A DNA stretch of 64,000 bases from an uncultured Shewanella sp. Lineage in GTDB: Bacteria; Pseudomonadota; Gammaproteobacteria; Enterobacterales; Shewanellaceae. This document shows positions 46,215-54,759 of this stretch, piece after piece. The notes beneath the pieces are model-generated. The model was not told the DNA's origin. It made no database searches and worked only from the letters and a program-made list of their open reading frames with translations. The stretch spans positions 1 through 64,000 of the forward strand of contig NZ_CANLZC010000004.1 of NCBI RefSeq assembly GCF_947495455.1, given 5' to 3'. Made by a program: the position numbers and the translations under genes. Each line of letters begins with the position of its first letter. The first letter of the stretch is position 1.

Positions 46215-46230
46215 CTGTAACTAATTACAA
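46215..46230. promoter_or_regulatory. LexA-like box 1 of the accessory cassette
   Basis: CTGT-AACTAATT-ACAA keeps the left core and 3 of 4 positions of the right core of a LexA site. It ends 27 bases before the ATG of the Gly-rich gene. Confidence 0.5.
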
Positions 46231-46255
46231 CATATTATAAACACGGTTTAGTGTA

Positions 46256-46271
46256 CTGTATGTAACCACAG
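46256..46271. promoter_or_regulatory. LexA box 2 of the accessory cassette
   Basis: CTGT-ATGTAACC-ACAG has both LexA half-sites and 8-base spacing, preceded by TA as in the consensus. With box 1 it forms a tandem pair upstream of the leftward cassette. Confidence 0.7.
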
Positions 46272-46399
46272 CATTAAATAAAAAAACAAGCCATCTCCCA
46301 AAAAAGTCCTACTAAAGTTGCATTTTTATTACCTTTTAGTGTTACTAAACATATTTACTTATTTTAAAATGCTTAAATTCAACTAGATAAGGATATATG

Positions 46400-47017
46400 A
46401 TGTTAGAAAAAGACGTTAATAGAAAAGTCAGCATATTGCTGATTATTGGAATTGTATGCCTACCCATCGTTTTCGCGTGGTTTACATTAAAAGATGGGTA
46501 CTCAAAACGAGCCAGAGGGATTTCGTTTGTCTGGTTGGTCGTATCACTTATTCTGACCATGGGTAATTCAAACGAAAGTAGCAATTTGGCAAAGGAAAGT
46601 TCAATGCAAGCTCAAGAGAAAAACTTATCTTTATCTGATTTTTCAGATTGCCAATTAGCAGATCACATGTATATAAACTCAACACCATTTTTAAACGAAT
46701 TGATTCAGTTTTTAGATACAACAAACCCTGCAACCAAGCAAGATTTTTTTAACTGGGATGAAAACACCAATTTCACAAAACGCTATAATGACCATCTTGG
46801 CCAATACCCTCTAATTGGTGCAGGAATGGAAAATTATACTAGATCAAGACTCATGGTTACTGACTACATGTACCAAATAAATAAACTACCATTGAAAATA
46901 GCAACATTTCTTGAAGATAAAAATGAACAATACAAAAAGGAAGAAATCGAACCTCTACTGACTAAAATAAATTTAGCAGCAAAAACAACTTCTAGCTACT
47001 GCTCTAACAAACTATAA
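46400..47017 (+). CDS. Membrane protein of unknown function (prophage accessory)
   Basis: A 205-aa protein with two N-terminal membrane segments (about 10-28 and 42-57) and a soluble, Asn-rich, mostly helical region to the end, with a Cys pair (DCQLAD and SSYCSN). I prefer the second ATG at 46400, six bases from AAGGA. It is divergent from the SOS cassette. No family is recognised. Its A/T-rich composition differs from the head and tail genes, suggesting separate origin. It is followed by a strong hairpin. Confidence 0.6.
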   Translation: MLEKDVNRKVSILLIIGIVCLPIVFAWFTLKDGYSKRARGISFVWLVVSLILTMGNSNESSNLAKESSMQAQEKNLSLSDFSDCQLADHMYINSTPFLNELIQFLDTTNPATKQDFFNWDENTNFTKRYNDHLGQYPLIGAGMENYTRSRLMVTDYMYQINKLPLKIATFLEDKNEQYKKEEIEPLLTKINLAAKTTSSYCSNKL

Positions 47018-47022
47018 TAAAA

Positions 47023-47051
47023 AAGGGTACCGAAATTTTAACGGTACCCTT
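47023..47051. terminator. Hairpin A (AAGGGTACCG type)
   Basis: AAGGGTACCG ... CGGTACCCTT with a 9-base loop, a strong perfect stem. It terminates the 205-aa gene; a similar hairpin lies at 48312-48351. Confidence 0.75.
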
Positions 47052-47089
47052 ATGTACTTCTTTAACCCCCTAAGACTAGGCAATGAGGC

Positions 47090-47974
47090 TTAAGAAGGTT
47101 TCTGAATACCTTCGTTGTATTGATACCCAACACTTAAAAACCAATTATTACTGTTCCATTGTTCATTACCTGATAAATGTCCATTATCCATCCACTCCAT
47201 TGATAAGAGGTGTTCTTTTACAGGCTCTGTTGGTGTCTGAAATTGCTTGTATGTTTCTATGTCAAATTTACCAATATGAATGATTTCAGAAACCTTGATT
47301 AACTCAATAAAATCATCGAAAGCAGCCCCTTCTTCTACTGGGTTTCCTTGATGATCAATATTGTGATGATAATGCACATAGTAGTTAGTTGTGAAGGTCA
47401 CCGTTAAGGTATCCTTTTCCCTATAACCACTCAAAATTGGAATGATTGTAAAATATTCAATCTCTTTGTTTTCTAACCTTATATCAACAAGTAAGCCAAC
47501 ATAAACCTTATTATTTGAAAGTGTAATAAGTATTGTCCTATACTCATCTCCACAATCTGCTAAGAATTTCTCTATATCTGAAAAGTACTCATCTCTCAGT
47601 TTTTTGAACATACCCGTTTTATCTGTGAAAAAATTATTTACTTTCGCACACAGAAGCGATAAAGGTACAGCTAGAAGTGCACCAATAATTATTTTTACTT
47701 GCCAATAATCCCTAACTGTAAAATGTTCATCTTGAGTAAAGATGAAGTTTTCTATTGAATAAGGAGTAAATCTTAAAAGCCAAGAAGCCCAGTTGAAATG
47801 ATCAATAAAAAAAGCAAATATTATCCCTATAAAAATGAATGCAGTACCTACCGCGCCACATCGAAAATAGTATCGTTGAGCTTCCTCTCTTCTAGACTTA
47901 AACCTTGTTTTTTTTGAATTATGTACAAAAAAATATCCTGATATCAGGATAAATATAACAATTAAGGCCCCCAT
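47090..47974 (-). CDS. Membrane protein of unknown function (prophage accessory)
   Basis: A 294-aa protein with three predicted membrane helices in the first 120 residues (about 2-17, 38-58, 93-110) and a soluble beta-rich C-terminal region. The segment LSNNKVYVGLLVDIRLENKEIEYFTI recalls a DUF6338-like beta domain (NGKVYVG pattern), but I am not sure. It may be a lysogenic-conversion or superinfection gene, given its place beside attR. A 64-aa gene lies upstream on the same strand. Confidence 0.6.
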   Translation of the reverse strand: MGALIVIFILISGYFFVHNSKKTRFKSRREEAQRYYFRCGAVGTAFIFIGIIFAFFIDHFNWASWLLRFTPYSIENFIFTQDEHFTVRDYWQVKIIIGALLAVPLSLLCAKVNNFFTDKTGMFKKLRDEYFSDIEKFLADCGDEYRTILITLSNNKVYVGLLVDIRLENKEIEYFTIIPILSGYREKDTLTVTFTTNYYVHYHHNIDHQGNPVEEGAAFDDFIELIKVSEIIHIGKFDIETYKQFQTPTEPVKEHLLSMEWMDNGHLSGNEQWNSNNWFLSVGYQYNEGIQKPS

Positions 47975-47999
47975 GAAAATTCCTTTTAGGTTCTCCTAT

Positions 48000-48194
48000 T
48001 TACACCTTCAAATCTTTAAATCTCTCTATTTTTTCCATAATAATTTTGCGATTCCCTGCGTTTGATAAATCCAATGAGAATTCACCGTCAGCCGTTAACT
48101 TTTCAAACGTTGTTTGAGCGCGAACTTCTTTATCTTTACGCTTCTTTTTAGCAAAATACTGTTCAAATAACATTATGAGCTCCTTATTAAACAA
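48000..48194 (-). CDS. Small charged protein, 64 aa
   Basis: A Lys/Glu-rich protein (FEQYFAKKKRKDKEVRAQTT near its start). The preferred start might be ATG 48173 (MLFEQYF, 57 aa), with AAGGAGC before ATG 48173 supporting it in part. It lies 25 bases upstream of the membrane-protein gene. No function is recognised. Confidence 0.5.
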   Translation of the reverse strand: MFNKELIMLFEQYFAKKKRKDKEVRAQTTFEKLTADGEFSLDLSNAGNRKIIMEKIERFKDLKV

Positions 48195-48303
48195 CTTCCT
48201 ACATGTAAAGCCAGCTTACATTGAGTATAGCTAACAATCAACACAGTATAAAAATACGTACTATTTTCATACTAAAATAACCTATTTAAGAGAAGCCGCC
48301 TCC

Positions 48304-48459
48304 TCATGAAAAGGGGTACCGAAAAATTAATGACATTTTAACGGTACCCCTATAAGCCCCCTTAAACCTTTGAAAGCCAGTAAAAGCATTAAAATCCATC
48401 CAATCCAGCATGGGCGCAACGGAAAGCGTCCTATCAATGGTTTTTTCTTTACTTTTCAT
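48304..48459 (-). pseudogene. dusA 5' stub at attR
   Basis: The first 20 codons of dusA ([20 protein letters not shown]) are repeated here from ATG 48459, followed by unrelated codons to a stop at 48304. The native dusA upstream DNA should lie to the right (48480 on), so the original dusA promoter may now drive this stub. Confidence 0.85.
48312..48351. terminator. Hairpin B (AGGGGTACCG type)
   Basis: AGGGGTACCG pairs with CGGTACCCCT around a loop of about 20 bases. It shares its stem and the ATTTTAACGGTACCC half with hairpin A. The two hairpins flank the 47090-48194 gene pair. Confidence 0.7.
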
Positions 48460-48479
48460 GACTTACCTTAAAAATACTG
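48399..48479. repeat. attR: dusA 5' end direct repeat
   Basis: The second copy of the 81-base repeat, with one difference from attL (G at 48460). To its right, sequence beginning CTTTACAATTAACG then AACTGCCTATAAATACTG is similar to the phage-side sequence next to attL (AACTGCCTGTAAGTGCTTG), suggesting that the phage carries a copy of the dusA upstream region. Confidence 0.95.
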
Positions 48480-49293
48480 CTTTACAATTAACGAAAACTG
48501 CCTATAAATACTGATAGTTTTTGCCAAGTTGATGAAAAATAACTTTATGGTCATCAAACCGCTCAACACAGTCAATAACCGATAAAACGGTTAATACTGA
48601 CCACTGTGGCACAGTTATCATTAAAAAATCTGGCCGAATTATACAGGCTGGCAAGTCAAATCACCAAAAAATCAACCAGAGTGAATAATGCAATGAAATT
48701 GACTTTATATATTTGCCTTGATCACTCAAGTACAAAAACCTAATGTGATTTTTTAAATGTCTTTATCAATATGAAATAAAAAATAGTTTCTTTTCACCCA
48801 CTAAATGAATCCTTATTACAAAATTAAAAGTTCAAAAACACCAATAACGCAATATACTGTTTTAATAATGCAAAAATCACCTTATTTAATTGAGTTCGTT
48901 ATAATATTTGACGAGAAGACTTCCAAAGTTTCACCACACAATAAGTAGAAACAACACATTCTCAACTAGCTACTTGCTGTTATCTACTCATTAATAGTCA
49001 ATGTAAGAAAAGTGACATATTTCACATTTTAATGATTACCACTATTGCGCTAATCAAATGTAACCATTATGTTGATTTATGTTGGGATTGAATGTCTAAT
49101 TGTATATTTTGTATCAACAGGGCTTATTTGGTATCAATTTTCACTCAATTAGCGAATCAATAGCACAGACTAAGGCATATTGAGTCGCACTGAGGTTACA
49201 CCAAACTACCTATTGCGATCTTGAGTATCAATGCTCGCCATTTATTTGATTTAGGGCAGTCACTTTTAGGGCCAATTTACATAGGAGATAAAC
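48480..49293. other. Long intergenic region right of attR
   Basis: Over 800 A/T-rich bases with no supported gene. The left part is the displaced dusA upstream region; the right part is the leader of the VTT-fusion gene, with a CRP-like site at 49008. The only ribosome-binding site that opens a long frame is TAGGAGA before 49294. Confidence 0.6.
49008..49029. promoter_or_regulatory. CRP-like site
   Basis: AAAAGTGACATATTTCACATTT is close to the CRP consensus (TGTGA-N6-TCACA), with one mismatch in the core. It lies about 265 bases before the VTT-fusion gene, so it may serve a promoter with a long leader. Confidence 0.5.
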
Positions 49294-51180
49294 ATGTTTC
49301 GTTCGGCTCACCTTTGCATACTCTTAACCAGCCTAACTTTAATGGTCATTCTCTCTTTTCTCTTCCTTGAAAAAAATACCACCGAAATCATTACAAGTAT
49401 TTTTCAAAAGCTACAACAAGAAAACCAGCAACCTTATCTATCAATGATCTTTTTAACCGCGATATTAAGTCTCAATGTCATTTTACCCGTTCCCGACAGC
49501 TTAGCATCCGTTATTGCAACAAGTCACTTTAATCAATTTTTAGCCCCCACAATGATATGCTTGGGGCTCACCATCAGCGCCTTTTTTGGCTATTGGCTTG
49601 GCGGCTCACTTAAAAAAATAACCTTTCAGCCCAGTCCCAATTATCAAGCGACAGATAAAACACAAAGAGGTACTCATCATGCTTCAATCATTTTGCTTAT
49701 TTTATTTCGTGCTATTCCTGTCCTAGCAGAACTCTCTGTCATCACCGCAGGGATCATAAAACTGCCTTTTAAACAATTTATATGGATCATGAGCTTAAGT
49801 AATATAGGATTAGCCATAGCCTACTATCAATTAGGTGTATTAGCCTCAAGTAGTCATTCAATTTTATTCTTAATCATTGCTGGTGCCATTTTACCAGGCT
49901 GCGCCATTGCTATACAAAGCAGTTTCTACGTAATAAAAAGTGTATTGCAATATCAAAGAAAAAGAGGGGCCGTCAATCAGATGAACAGAGCCCCCCATAC
50001 TGCAAAGAAAACCTCTTCAATACAAAGTTCACGCGCACCTAAAGCCAGTTATCCTATTTTCTTTATGGAGTATTTATGGTCAACCCACTCCAATAATCAT
50101 TCACCATTGCTAGCCTTTTTAAATACTCAAGATAATCATTCTCCTTTTTGCTGCGTGATTGAAACAAGTGTCCTTAAAAAACATCCTCATTTAATTGAAA
50201 AAATCCAAGATTTTTTCAATTTCCATTCACACTTAAATCTTCTTTGTTACCCCATCATCACTGAGGCGTCCCCAACAGAAATAATCAAAGAGCTCGCTCC
50301 CTTTTTTAAAGCAAAAGAAATCAATAAAACCACTTTATTCTTTGCCATTGGCACTGAAAACATCTTTAGTGCACTCAATCTAACACTAGATAGGGAGCAC
50401 CTTAAGCCTCCCATAGTGCCTATACCGTCGACGTTATCGGCACAAGCTTATACCAGTATCATTAATGACAATACCTTCATTCAAGCGGTTTCGCACAAAG
50501 TGTCTGAAAACGCCATACCACCATTAGCAATTTTTAATGATTTTAATTTATTAACCCCCATTCAAGAAAAAGAGCACTTGCGAGGACTGGTATTAATCAT
50601 CAAAGTCGCACTGCTCAAAGATGCTCAGTTTTTTAATTGGATTGAAAGAAATCTCAACACACTGCTTATCGCCCAGCCCAATGAAACCCAATATGCCATT
50701 TCACGATGCACGCAACTCATCCTTCAACATATCAAGAGTTCATCACGTTTTTATCATCAAGAGGAAACCAGCCAACTAGAATATGGACAATGGAGTCATC
50801 AAGCCATCTCAAATTGGCTAACACTCCCGTTAGATCATGCTGAAGTTATCGCAACGGGGATCCTATTAGACGCCTATTATTCCAGTTATATTGGCTTGCT
50901 CAGTGAAGAATATACTTTAAGGATCGTAAATTTATTCAATAAATTAGGGATAACGTCATGGTATTCAAAGCTAAAGAATAAACAAAAAAATAAAAGTATT
51001 ATCGAAACATTAGCCGTTGAGCCTTTATCAGACTTATCCATTCCTTTATTAACCACAATCGGATACAGTAAAACAGTTCACGGTATTAAACTGAATGTAA
51101 TAGAAAAAGTACTTAACGCTTTATCTAACAATGAAGATCAAATAACACAACTACCTCTAAGAAAGGTGTTCATCTCTTAA
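49294..51180 (+). CDS. VTT (DedA-like) membrane domain fused to a degenerate dehydroquinate-synthase/EboD-like domain
   Basis: A 628-aa protein. Residues 1-225 hold five to six membrane helices with the VTT pattern (RAIPVLAELSVITAGIIKLPFKQF). Residues 255-620 align with 3-dehydroquinate synthase: AIGTENIF and IPSTLSAQAYTS match the NAD region, RGLVLIIKVALLKDAQFFNWI matches the AEVIKYG helix, and DHAEVIATGILLDAYYSSYIGLLSEE matches the HGEAVA helix. Two of the three zinc ligands are replaced (Glu to Leu434, His to Gln499) and the glycine-rich loop is lost; only His515 stays. It is therefore probably not a working cyclase. The next gene is EboA-like, so an ebo-type function, membrane-bound, is inferred. 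Confidence 0.75.
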   Translation: MFRSAHLCILLTSLTLMVILSFLFLEKNTTEIITSIFQKLQQENQQPYLSMIFLTAILSLNVILPVPDSLASVIATSHFNQFLAPTMICLGLTISAFFGYWLGGSLKKITFQPSPNYQATDKTQRGTHHASIILLILFRAIPVLAELSVITAGIIKLPFKQFIWIMSLSNIGLAIAYYQLGVLASSSHSILFLIIAGAILPGCAIAIQSSFYVIKSVLQYQRKRGAVNQMNRAPHTAKKTSSIQSSRAPKASYPIFFMEYLWSTHSNNHSPLLAFLNTQDNHSPFCCVIETSVLKKHPHLIEKIQDFFNFHSHLNLLCYPIITEASPTEIIKELAPFFKAKEINKTTLFFAIGTENIFSALNLTLDREHLKPPIVPIPSTLSAQAYTSIINDNTFIQAVSHKVSENAIPPLAIFNDFNLLTPIQEKEHLRGLVLIIKVALLKDAQFFNWIERNLNTLLIAQPNETQYAISRCTQLILQHIKSSSRFYHQEETSQLEYGQWSHQAISNWLTLPLDHAEVIATGILLDAYYSSYIGLLSEEYTLRIVNLFNKLGITSWYSKLKNKQKNKSIIETLAVEPLSDLSIPLLTTIGYSKTVHGIKLNVIEKVLNALSNNEDQITQLPLRKVFIS

Positions 51181-51326
51181 AGGTAATAGTGAGAAGAGAG
51201 CATTCTGCCCTCTTCTAAAAATAATGAGACGAGATACAGCGCAAAGTCCCATGATAAATGAACCCTATTATTTGAAAATGAAGTCGAATAATCATAGTTA
51301 AAGACACAAGAATGCAAGGAGCTACG

Positions 51327-52052
51327 ATGGTTTCATCAAATAAAAAAGCAATTAAACAATTAACACAACAACTCACAGAAACATTGAATATCGAGCAAAC
51401 TCATTGGTTTTATGACGTCATAGGTCAAATACAAGCCACGCTTCCAAATAATACAGCAATACAACTAGCTAAGTTATGGAGCAAAGCCAGTAGTCAAATA
51501 TCCCATTACCTCGATAAAGCCCCCATACAATATAAGACAACCACTTGGGAATGCGATCATTTGGCACGCTTTTTACTTTTTACTCATACATTATCTTGCT
51601 GCCATGAACTTCAAAGAAAAGAATTATGTGAATTATGCTTTCACTTTGCAGATGATTTAGAAGCCATATCCATTGTAAAAGGCTTACATCTCGCCGATAC
51701 TGAAGGGAAATTAGTCCAACAATTTATTCAATTAAGCCATACTAACTACCCACCGCTATTTTCTGCTATTGCACTCAAACATCCTTGGCCAGCCGCTTAC
51801 TTTAGTACTGAAGAATTTAATCAACTCGTCTTAAAAGCTTTATTTCTTGATTTAGATGCCTCTGAAATCATAGATCTCAAAAAAAGACAAAATCCAGCAT
51901 TATCAATCTTAGCCGCAGACTTATTGCGCGACCGTCTATCAAGTAAACGTCAACCACCCCAAGCAATCTTATCCGTCATTAACCCTCAACATCTAAATAT
52001 CAATGATAAGACCTTAATCAATCGTTTTTGTTTAGAAGGGATCCCAGCCTAA
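51327..52052 (+). CDS. eboA: EboA-like protein
   Basis: A 241-aa cytoplasmic protein. The C-terminal half carries the EboA pattern: NYPPLFSAIALKHPWPAAYF, then FNQLVLKALFLD, then a GLxxRxN-like IDLKKRQNPAL and RDRLSSKRQPP. EboA belongs to the ebo/edb clusters, which in cyanobacteria are linked to scytonemin precursor export and in Pseudomonas to nematode repellence; its biochemistry is unknown. ATG 51327 has a perfect AAGGAG five bases upstream; ATG 51312 would lie within that site. It lies 147 bases after the VTT-fusion gene. EboB, C, E and F are absent. Confidence 0.72.
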   Translation: MVSSNKKAIKQLTQQLTETLNIEQTHWFYDVIGQIQATLPNNTAIQLAKLWSKASSQISHYLDKAPIQYKTTTWECDHLARFLLFTHTLSCCHELQRKELCELCFHFADDLEAISIVKGLHLADTEGKLVQQFIQLSHTNYPPLFSAIALKHPWPAAYFSTEEFNQLVLKALFLDLDASEIIDLKKRQNPALSILAADLLRDRLSSKRQPPQAILSVINPQHLNINDKTLINRFCLEGIPA

Positions 52053-52342
52053 AATGTTTTTCTAATAAAACAACACCACAATCAGGCTAACGCATATCAA
52101 TATTATATATGCCAAATTCGTTCAGAAAATTGAATGAGATTAAGGATAATCTGAGCCGATTGAGGTCCCCAACCTAGATCCCTGAACCTGTTACCAAAAA
52201 CGAATAATATTGGATTAATAATATTTCGCGCTATATTATTCAGCGAAATATCACTCCAGAAGCTAAAATAAACAACAAGAATAAAAGATTGTTTAAACCA
52301 TTTGCAGCCCACCATGATCCCGTAGGAAAGAAGGAAGCGAGC
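52053..52342. other. Intergenic region with inverted repeat
   Basis: No supported gene. ATATTTCGC (52221-52229) and GCGAAATAT (52243-52251) form a perfect 9-base inverted repeat with a 13-base loop, which may be a terminator of the eboA transcript or an operator. An antisense open frame of 70 codons here lacks a start site. Confidence 0.5.
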
Positions 52343-53368
52343 ATGCCCCCATTTTACCGCATCACTTATCTTCTCAACTTAATATTAAAATCGAGTTTAT
52401 TGCTATTATCTTACCTACTATTTTTTAGTCCTCCGCTCCTTGCAAACGCATTAAACCCTAAAAAAGAGATAAACATCAATAAACCTGCTAATCATTACGA
52501 AACTTACGGTGTACATAATAATCTCGGCTGTAATAAAGATAATGCATACTGCCTCGCTCCTCGTTCTAGAAATGCGCCTAGCAACCCTGTTCTTCCATTA
52601 GAATGGATCAGTGACTGGGTTATGTTTAGAGTGAAAAAAGGTTACAAAGATAATCCTCCACCTTACACAAACCCACCTTCAACATTGGATCCTGAAGATT
52701 ACAGTGTTTCCTATGGAACCACTTTCTATGACGCTAACTACTTGCCACTACATGGGGACGGAATTGGCGCCATGATGGTGCATTATGATAAATACTGCTT
52801 ACCTATTTTTCCCATTGCAGATAATAATTACACATGCAGCTTTATTTCCTTAGGTAACAAAACCTACTTTCTAACCTATCAACATAATAGACCTAAATAC
52901 ATGCCTGCTTGTTGTTTATTCTCCTCCAATCATCACGCAATGCGTCCCGATTTTGTCAAACATTTAAACTATGATTTTTTACGCAGCAAGCAACTTAATC
53001 ATTCAGTTTTGGTGTATTCAAGACAACAGTTAACCATGCATGGACAAGTACTTTTTGGATTCGCCTTTAACAAAGCGGTCTCACCCGACGCATTTAACAT
53101 GCCAGGATACCAGCACCCTCACTCCTACTTTTTCTCGGGCGACTTTAATACTGCGAACGCTCCCATAGTCAGTCAGAACTACACCAGTTTTAGAACCGAG
53201 AAACCCGATCCAGAACACACCTGGGAACGTGTATCTAGGATGTGTCCAGTCACGCCTAAGCCTTGCCAGCTTTTTAATTATTCAAGTTTGTTAAAAACAG
53301 ATGAAAATCAATTAAAAATACTGCCAGCAGGTTCTGGCTGGGACAAAATTAAATCCGAAACTAATTGA
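52343..53368 (+). CDS. Exported protein of unknown function
   Basis: A 341-aa protein with an N-terminal hydrophobic segment (about residues 9-31, NLILKSSLLLLSYLLFF) followed by ANA, a likely signal-peptide end. The mature part has about nine cysteines (GCNKDNAYC, CSF, ACC, MCPVTPKPC), many aromatics and Asn/Pro, suggestive of a disulfide-bonded extracytoplasmic protein. I recognise no family. ATG 52343 is preceded by AAGGAAG; the longer frame to 52289 is unsupported. It follows the EboA-like gene on the same strand and may belong to its system. Confidence 0.65.
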   Translation: MPPFYRITYLLNLILKSSLLLLSYLLFFSPPLLANALNPKKEININKPANHYETYGVHNNLGCNKDNAYCLAPRSRNAPSNPVLPLEWISDWVMFRVKKGYKDNPPPYTNPPSTLDPEDYSVSYGTTFYDANYLPLHGDGIGAMMVHYDKYCLPIFPIADNNYTCSFISLGNKTYFLTYQHNRPKYMPACCLFSSNHHAMRPDFVKHLNYDFLRSKQLNHSVLVYSRQQLTMHGQVLFGFAFNKAVSPDAFNMPGYQHPHSYFFSGDFNTANAPIVSQNYTSFRTEKPDPEHTWERVSRMCPVTPKPCQLFNYSSLLKTDENQLKILPAGSGWDKIKSETN

Positions 53369-53531
53369 TGCTAATTATTAATAAGGATCTCTATTGTTGT
53401 GGACGCTTTCATTCAAAAAGTCCTTACTTGCTGTTTTGATTCTCATCATAAAGTCGCACATTAATTGTTCTAAAACATAGATAAAATGCAACATAAACCT
53501 GACTTAAAAAAGCCATGTAAAGGGATAAATT

Positions 53532-53741
53532 ATGAATAAAATTATTGTTTATTTAGCGCTTGCCATCATTATTGTTTGTGTTTTATCACTGATTTTCTCC
53601 CCTCAACATTCTACACAAACCACCTCAAATACCCCCAGCCCCTTTCCCAATAACGCACCTCATTCATCAGAAGGCGCAATGACCAACTTCAATCAATATA
53701 TCCCCCTGATACTTCAAGATGCCTGTTTTCGAAATGCGTAA
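53532..53741 (+). CDS. Small membrane-anchored protein, 69 aa
   Basis: One N-terminal membrane helix (residues 4-22: IIVYLALAIIIVCVLSLIF) and a Ser/Thr/Pro/Asn-rich outer tail with a terminal cysteine. AAAGGGAT precedes the ATG. No homologue recognised. Confidence 0.45.
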   Translation: MNKIIVYLALAIIIVCVLSLIFSPQHSTQTTSNTPSPFPNNAPHSSEGAMTNFNQYIPLILQDACFRNA

Positions 53742-54015
53742 AAATGCCTCATTCAAGGCGTGCTCTTTTTAAAGATAAAGGGAACGAAACGCTTAACATC
53801 AAATGAGATAACGCAAGGTAGAAGTCGGTGCTTTTATACTGTGTTATTAAGCATCGGCTTAACCGGCTTAAAATGACTAGCCTCAATGTTCAAGCTGACC
53901 ATTAAAAAGTCATCTTCTATTGGAGCATATCCCTCTCCTCAAAATAATGTTAACATAATTGTAACGCTATATTTTTACGATAAAAATTAAATCAATCGCA
54001 TCAAGGAGTCAGATT
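53742..54015. other. Intergenic, no gene recognised
   Basis: A stretch of about 270 bases, A/T-rich, without supported ORF or clear signals besides the AAGGAG site for the LysE gene at its end. Confidence 0.5.
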
Positions 54016-54615
54016 TTGATTGAAGCAATCATCACTCTAATCACCACAACAGCCTTATTACTCGGCTCTCCAGGTCCTGCACCACTTGCGTTAGCCGCAA
54101 CTGGCGCGACACATGGCATTAAGAAAGGCACGCCCTTTTTAATCGGTATTCTACTGGGTTTATCCTTTGCCATTGTTGGAGCCACTTTGGGACTCACCAC
54201 ACTTTTTTCTTACTGGCCTGAACTACAATGGAGCATGCAATTACTTAGCGCCTTCTACCTTACTTATGTTGCCTTTAAAATTGCCACTGCACCAATCACC
54301 TCACCACTTAACACGACAAAGGAGTCGACACCTTTATTAAGTGACGGGTTTATTTTAAACCTGCTCAATCCAAAAGCTTATGTTGCATTTTTGGCTATTT
54401 TCTCCCAGTTCATTCTCCCCTTCTCCAATGAGGCTCATTCCTATATCGCCACGGGCATCGTCTGCTTAATAGTCGCAGCGATTGTCGATACATTATGGTT
54501 ATGCTTTGGCGGGCTGTTACGTCCTCTTTTTAGTCACCCTATACAAGCAAGAATATTAAGAGTCACTTTTGCTATTCTCATGATACTTACCGTTATTTGG
54601 ACCTTCATAACCTAA
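54016..54615 (+). CDS. LysE/RhtB-family amino-acid exporter
   Basis: A 199-aa inner-membrane protein with six hydrophobic helices and the LysE family signature (SPGPAPLALAATGATHGIKKG in the first loop; LLNPKAYVAFLAIFSQF in the second half). Such proteins export amino acids or related molecules. The start is TTG 54016 with AAGGAG seven bases upstream. It is separated from neighbours and has no regulator next to it. Confidence 0.85.
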   Translation: MIEAIITLITTTALLLGSPGPAPLALAATGATHGIKKGTPFLIGILLGLSFAIVGATLGLTTLFSYWPELQWSMQLLSAFYLTYVAFKIATAPITSPLNTTKESTPLLSDGFILNLLNPKAYVAFLAIFSQFILPFSNEAHSYIATGIVCLIVAAIVDTLWLCFGGLLRPLFSHPIQARILRVTFAILMILTVIWTFIT

Positions 54616-54759
54616 TAAACCTGAAGTGAAGGTAAAAAGAAATGCGACTCAATTCATTTTATTGACATATTCTATCTTCATATCACCTTTATTAAATAAT
54701 GCATATTGAATTTAAAATATGCTCTAATGCCTCATATAACACTCTCTCTTTGGCCCTAT

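Larger units (their letters stand above)
15571..48479. mobile_element. P2-like prophage integrated in dusA
   Basis: The element is bounded by the dusA-derived direct repeat (attL and attR). It contains a tyrosine integrase next to attL and homologues of P2 capsid, terminase, portal, head-completion, tail sheath, tube, tape-measure, baseplate and fibre genes, an HUH replication protein, an Ogr-type activator and a repressor. Terminase/portal diverge from scaffold/capsid as in P2. The tail order differs from P2: sheath and tube precede the tape measure, while W, J, I and the fibre follow it. No essential structural gene is visibly broken, so it looks potentially functional. Accessory genes lie next to attR. 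Confidence 0.95.

Noticed and set aside
52103..52315. 70-codon minus-strand frame before the exported protein gene
   Set aside because: No ribosome binding site, overlaps an inverted repeat, and composition is typical of A/T-rich spacer.
54706..54759. Longer beta-lactamase N-terminus from TTG 54706
   Set aside because: It would add 18 residues before the signal peptide and has no ribosome site; the shorter start gives a normal Sec signal.
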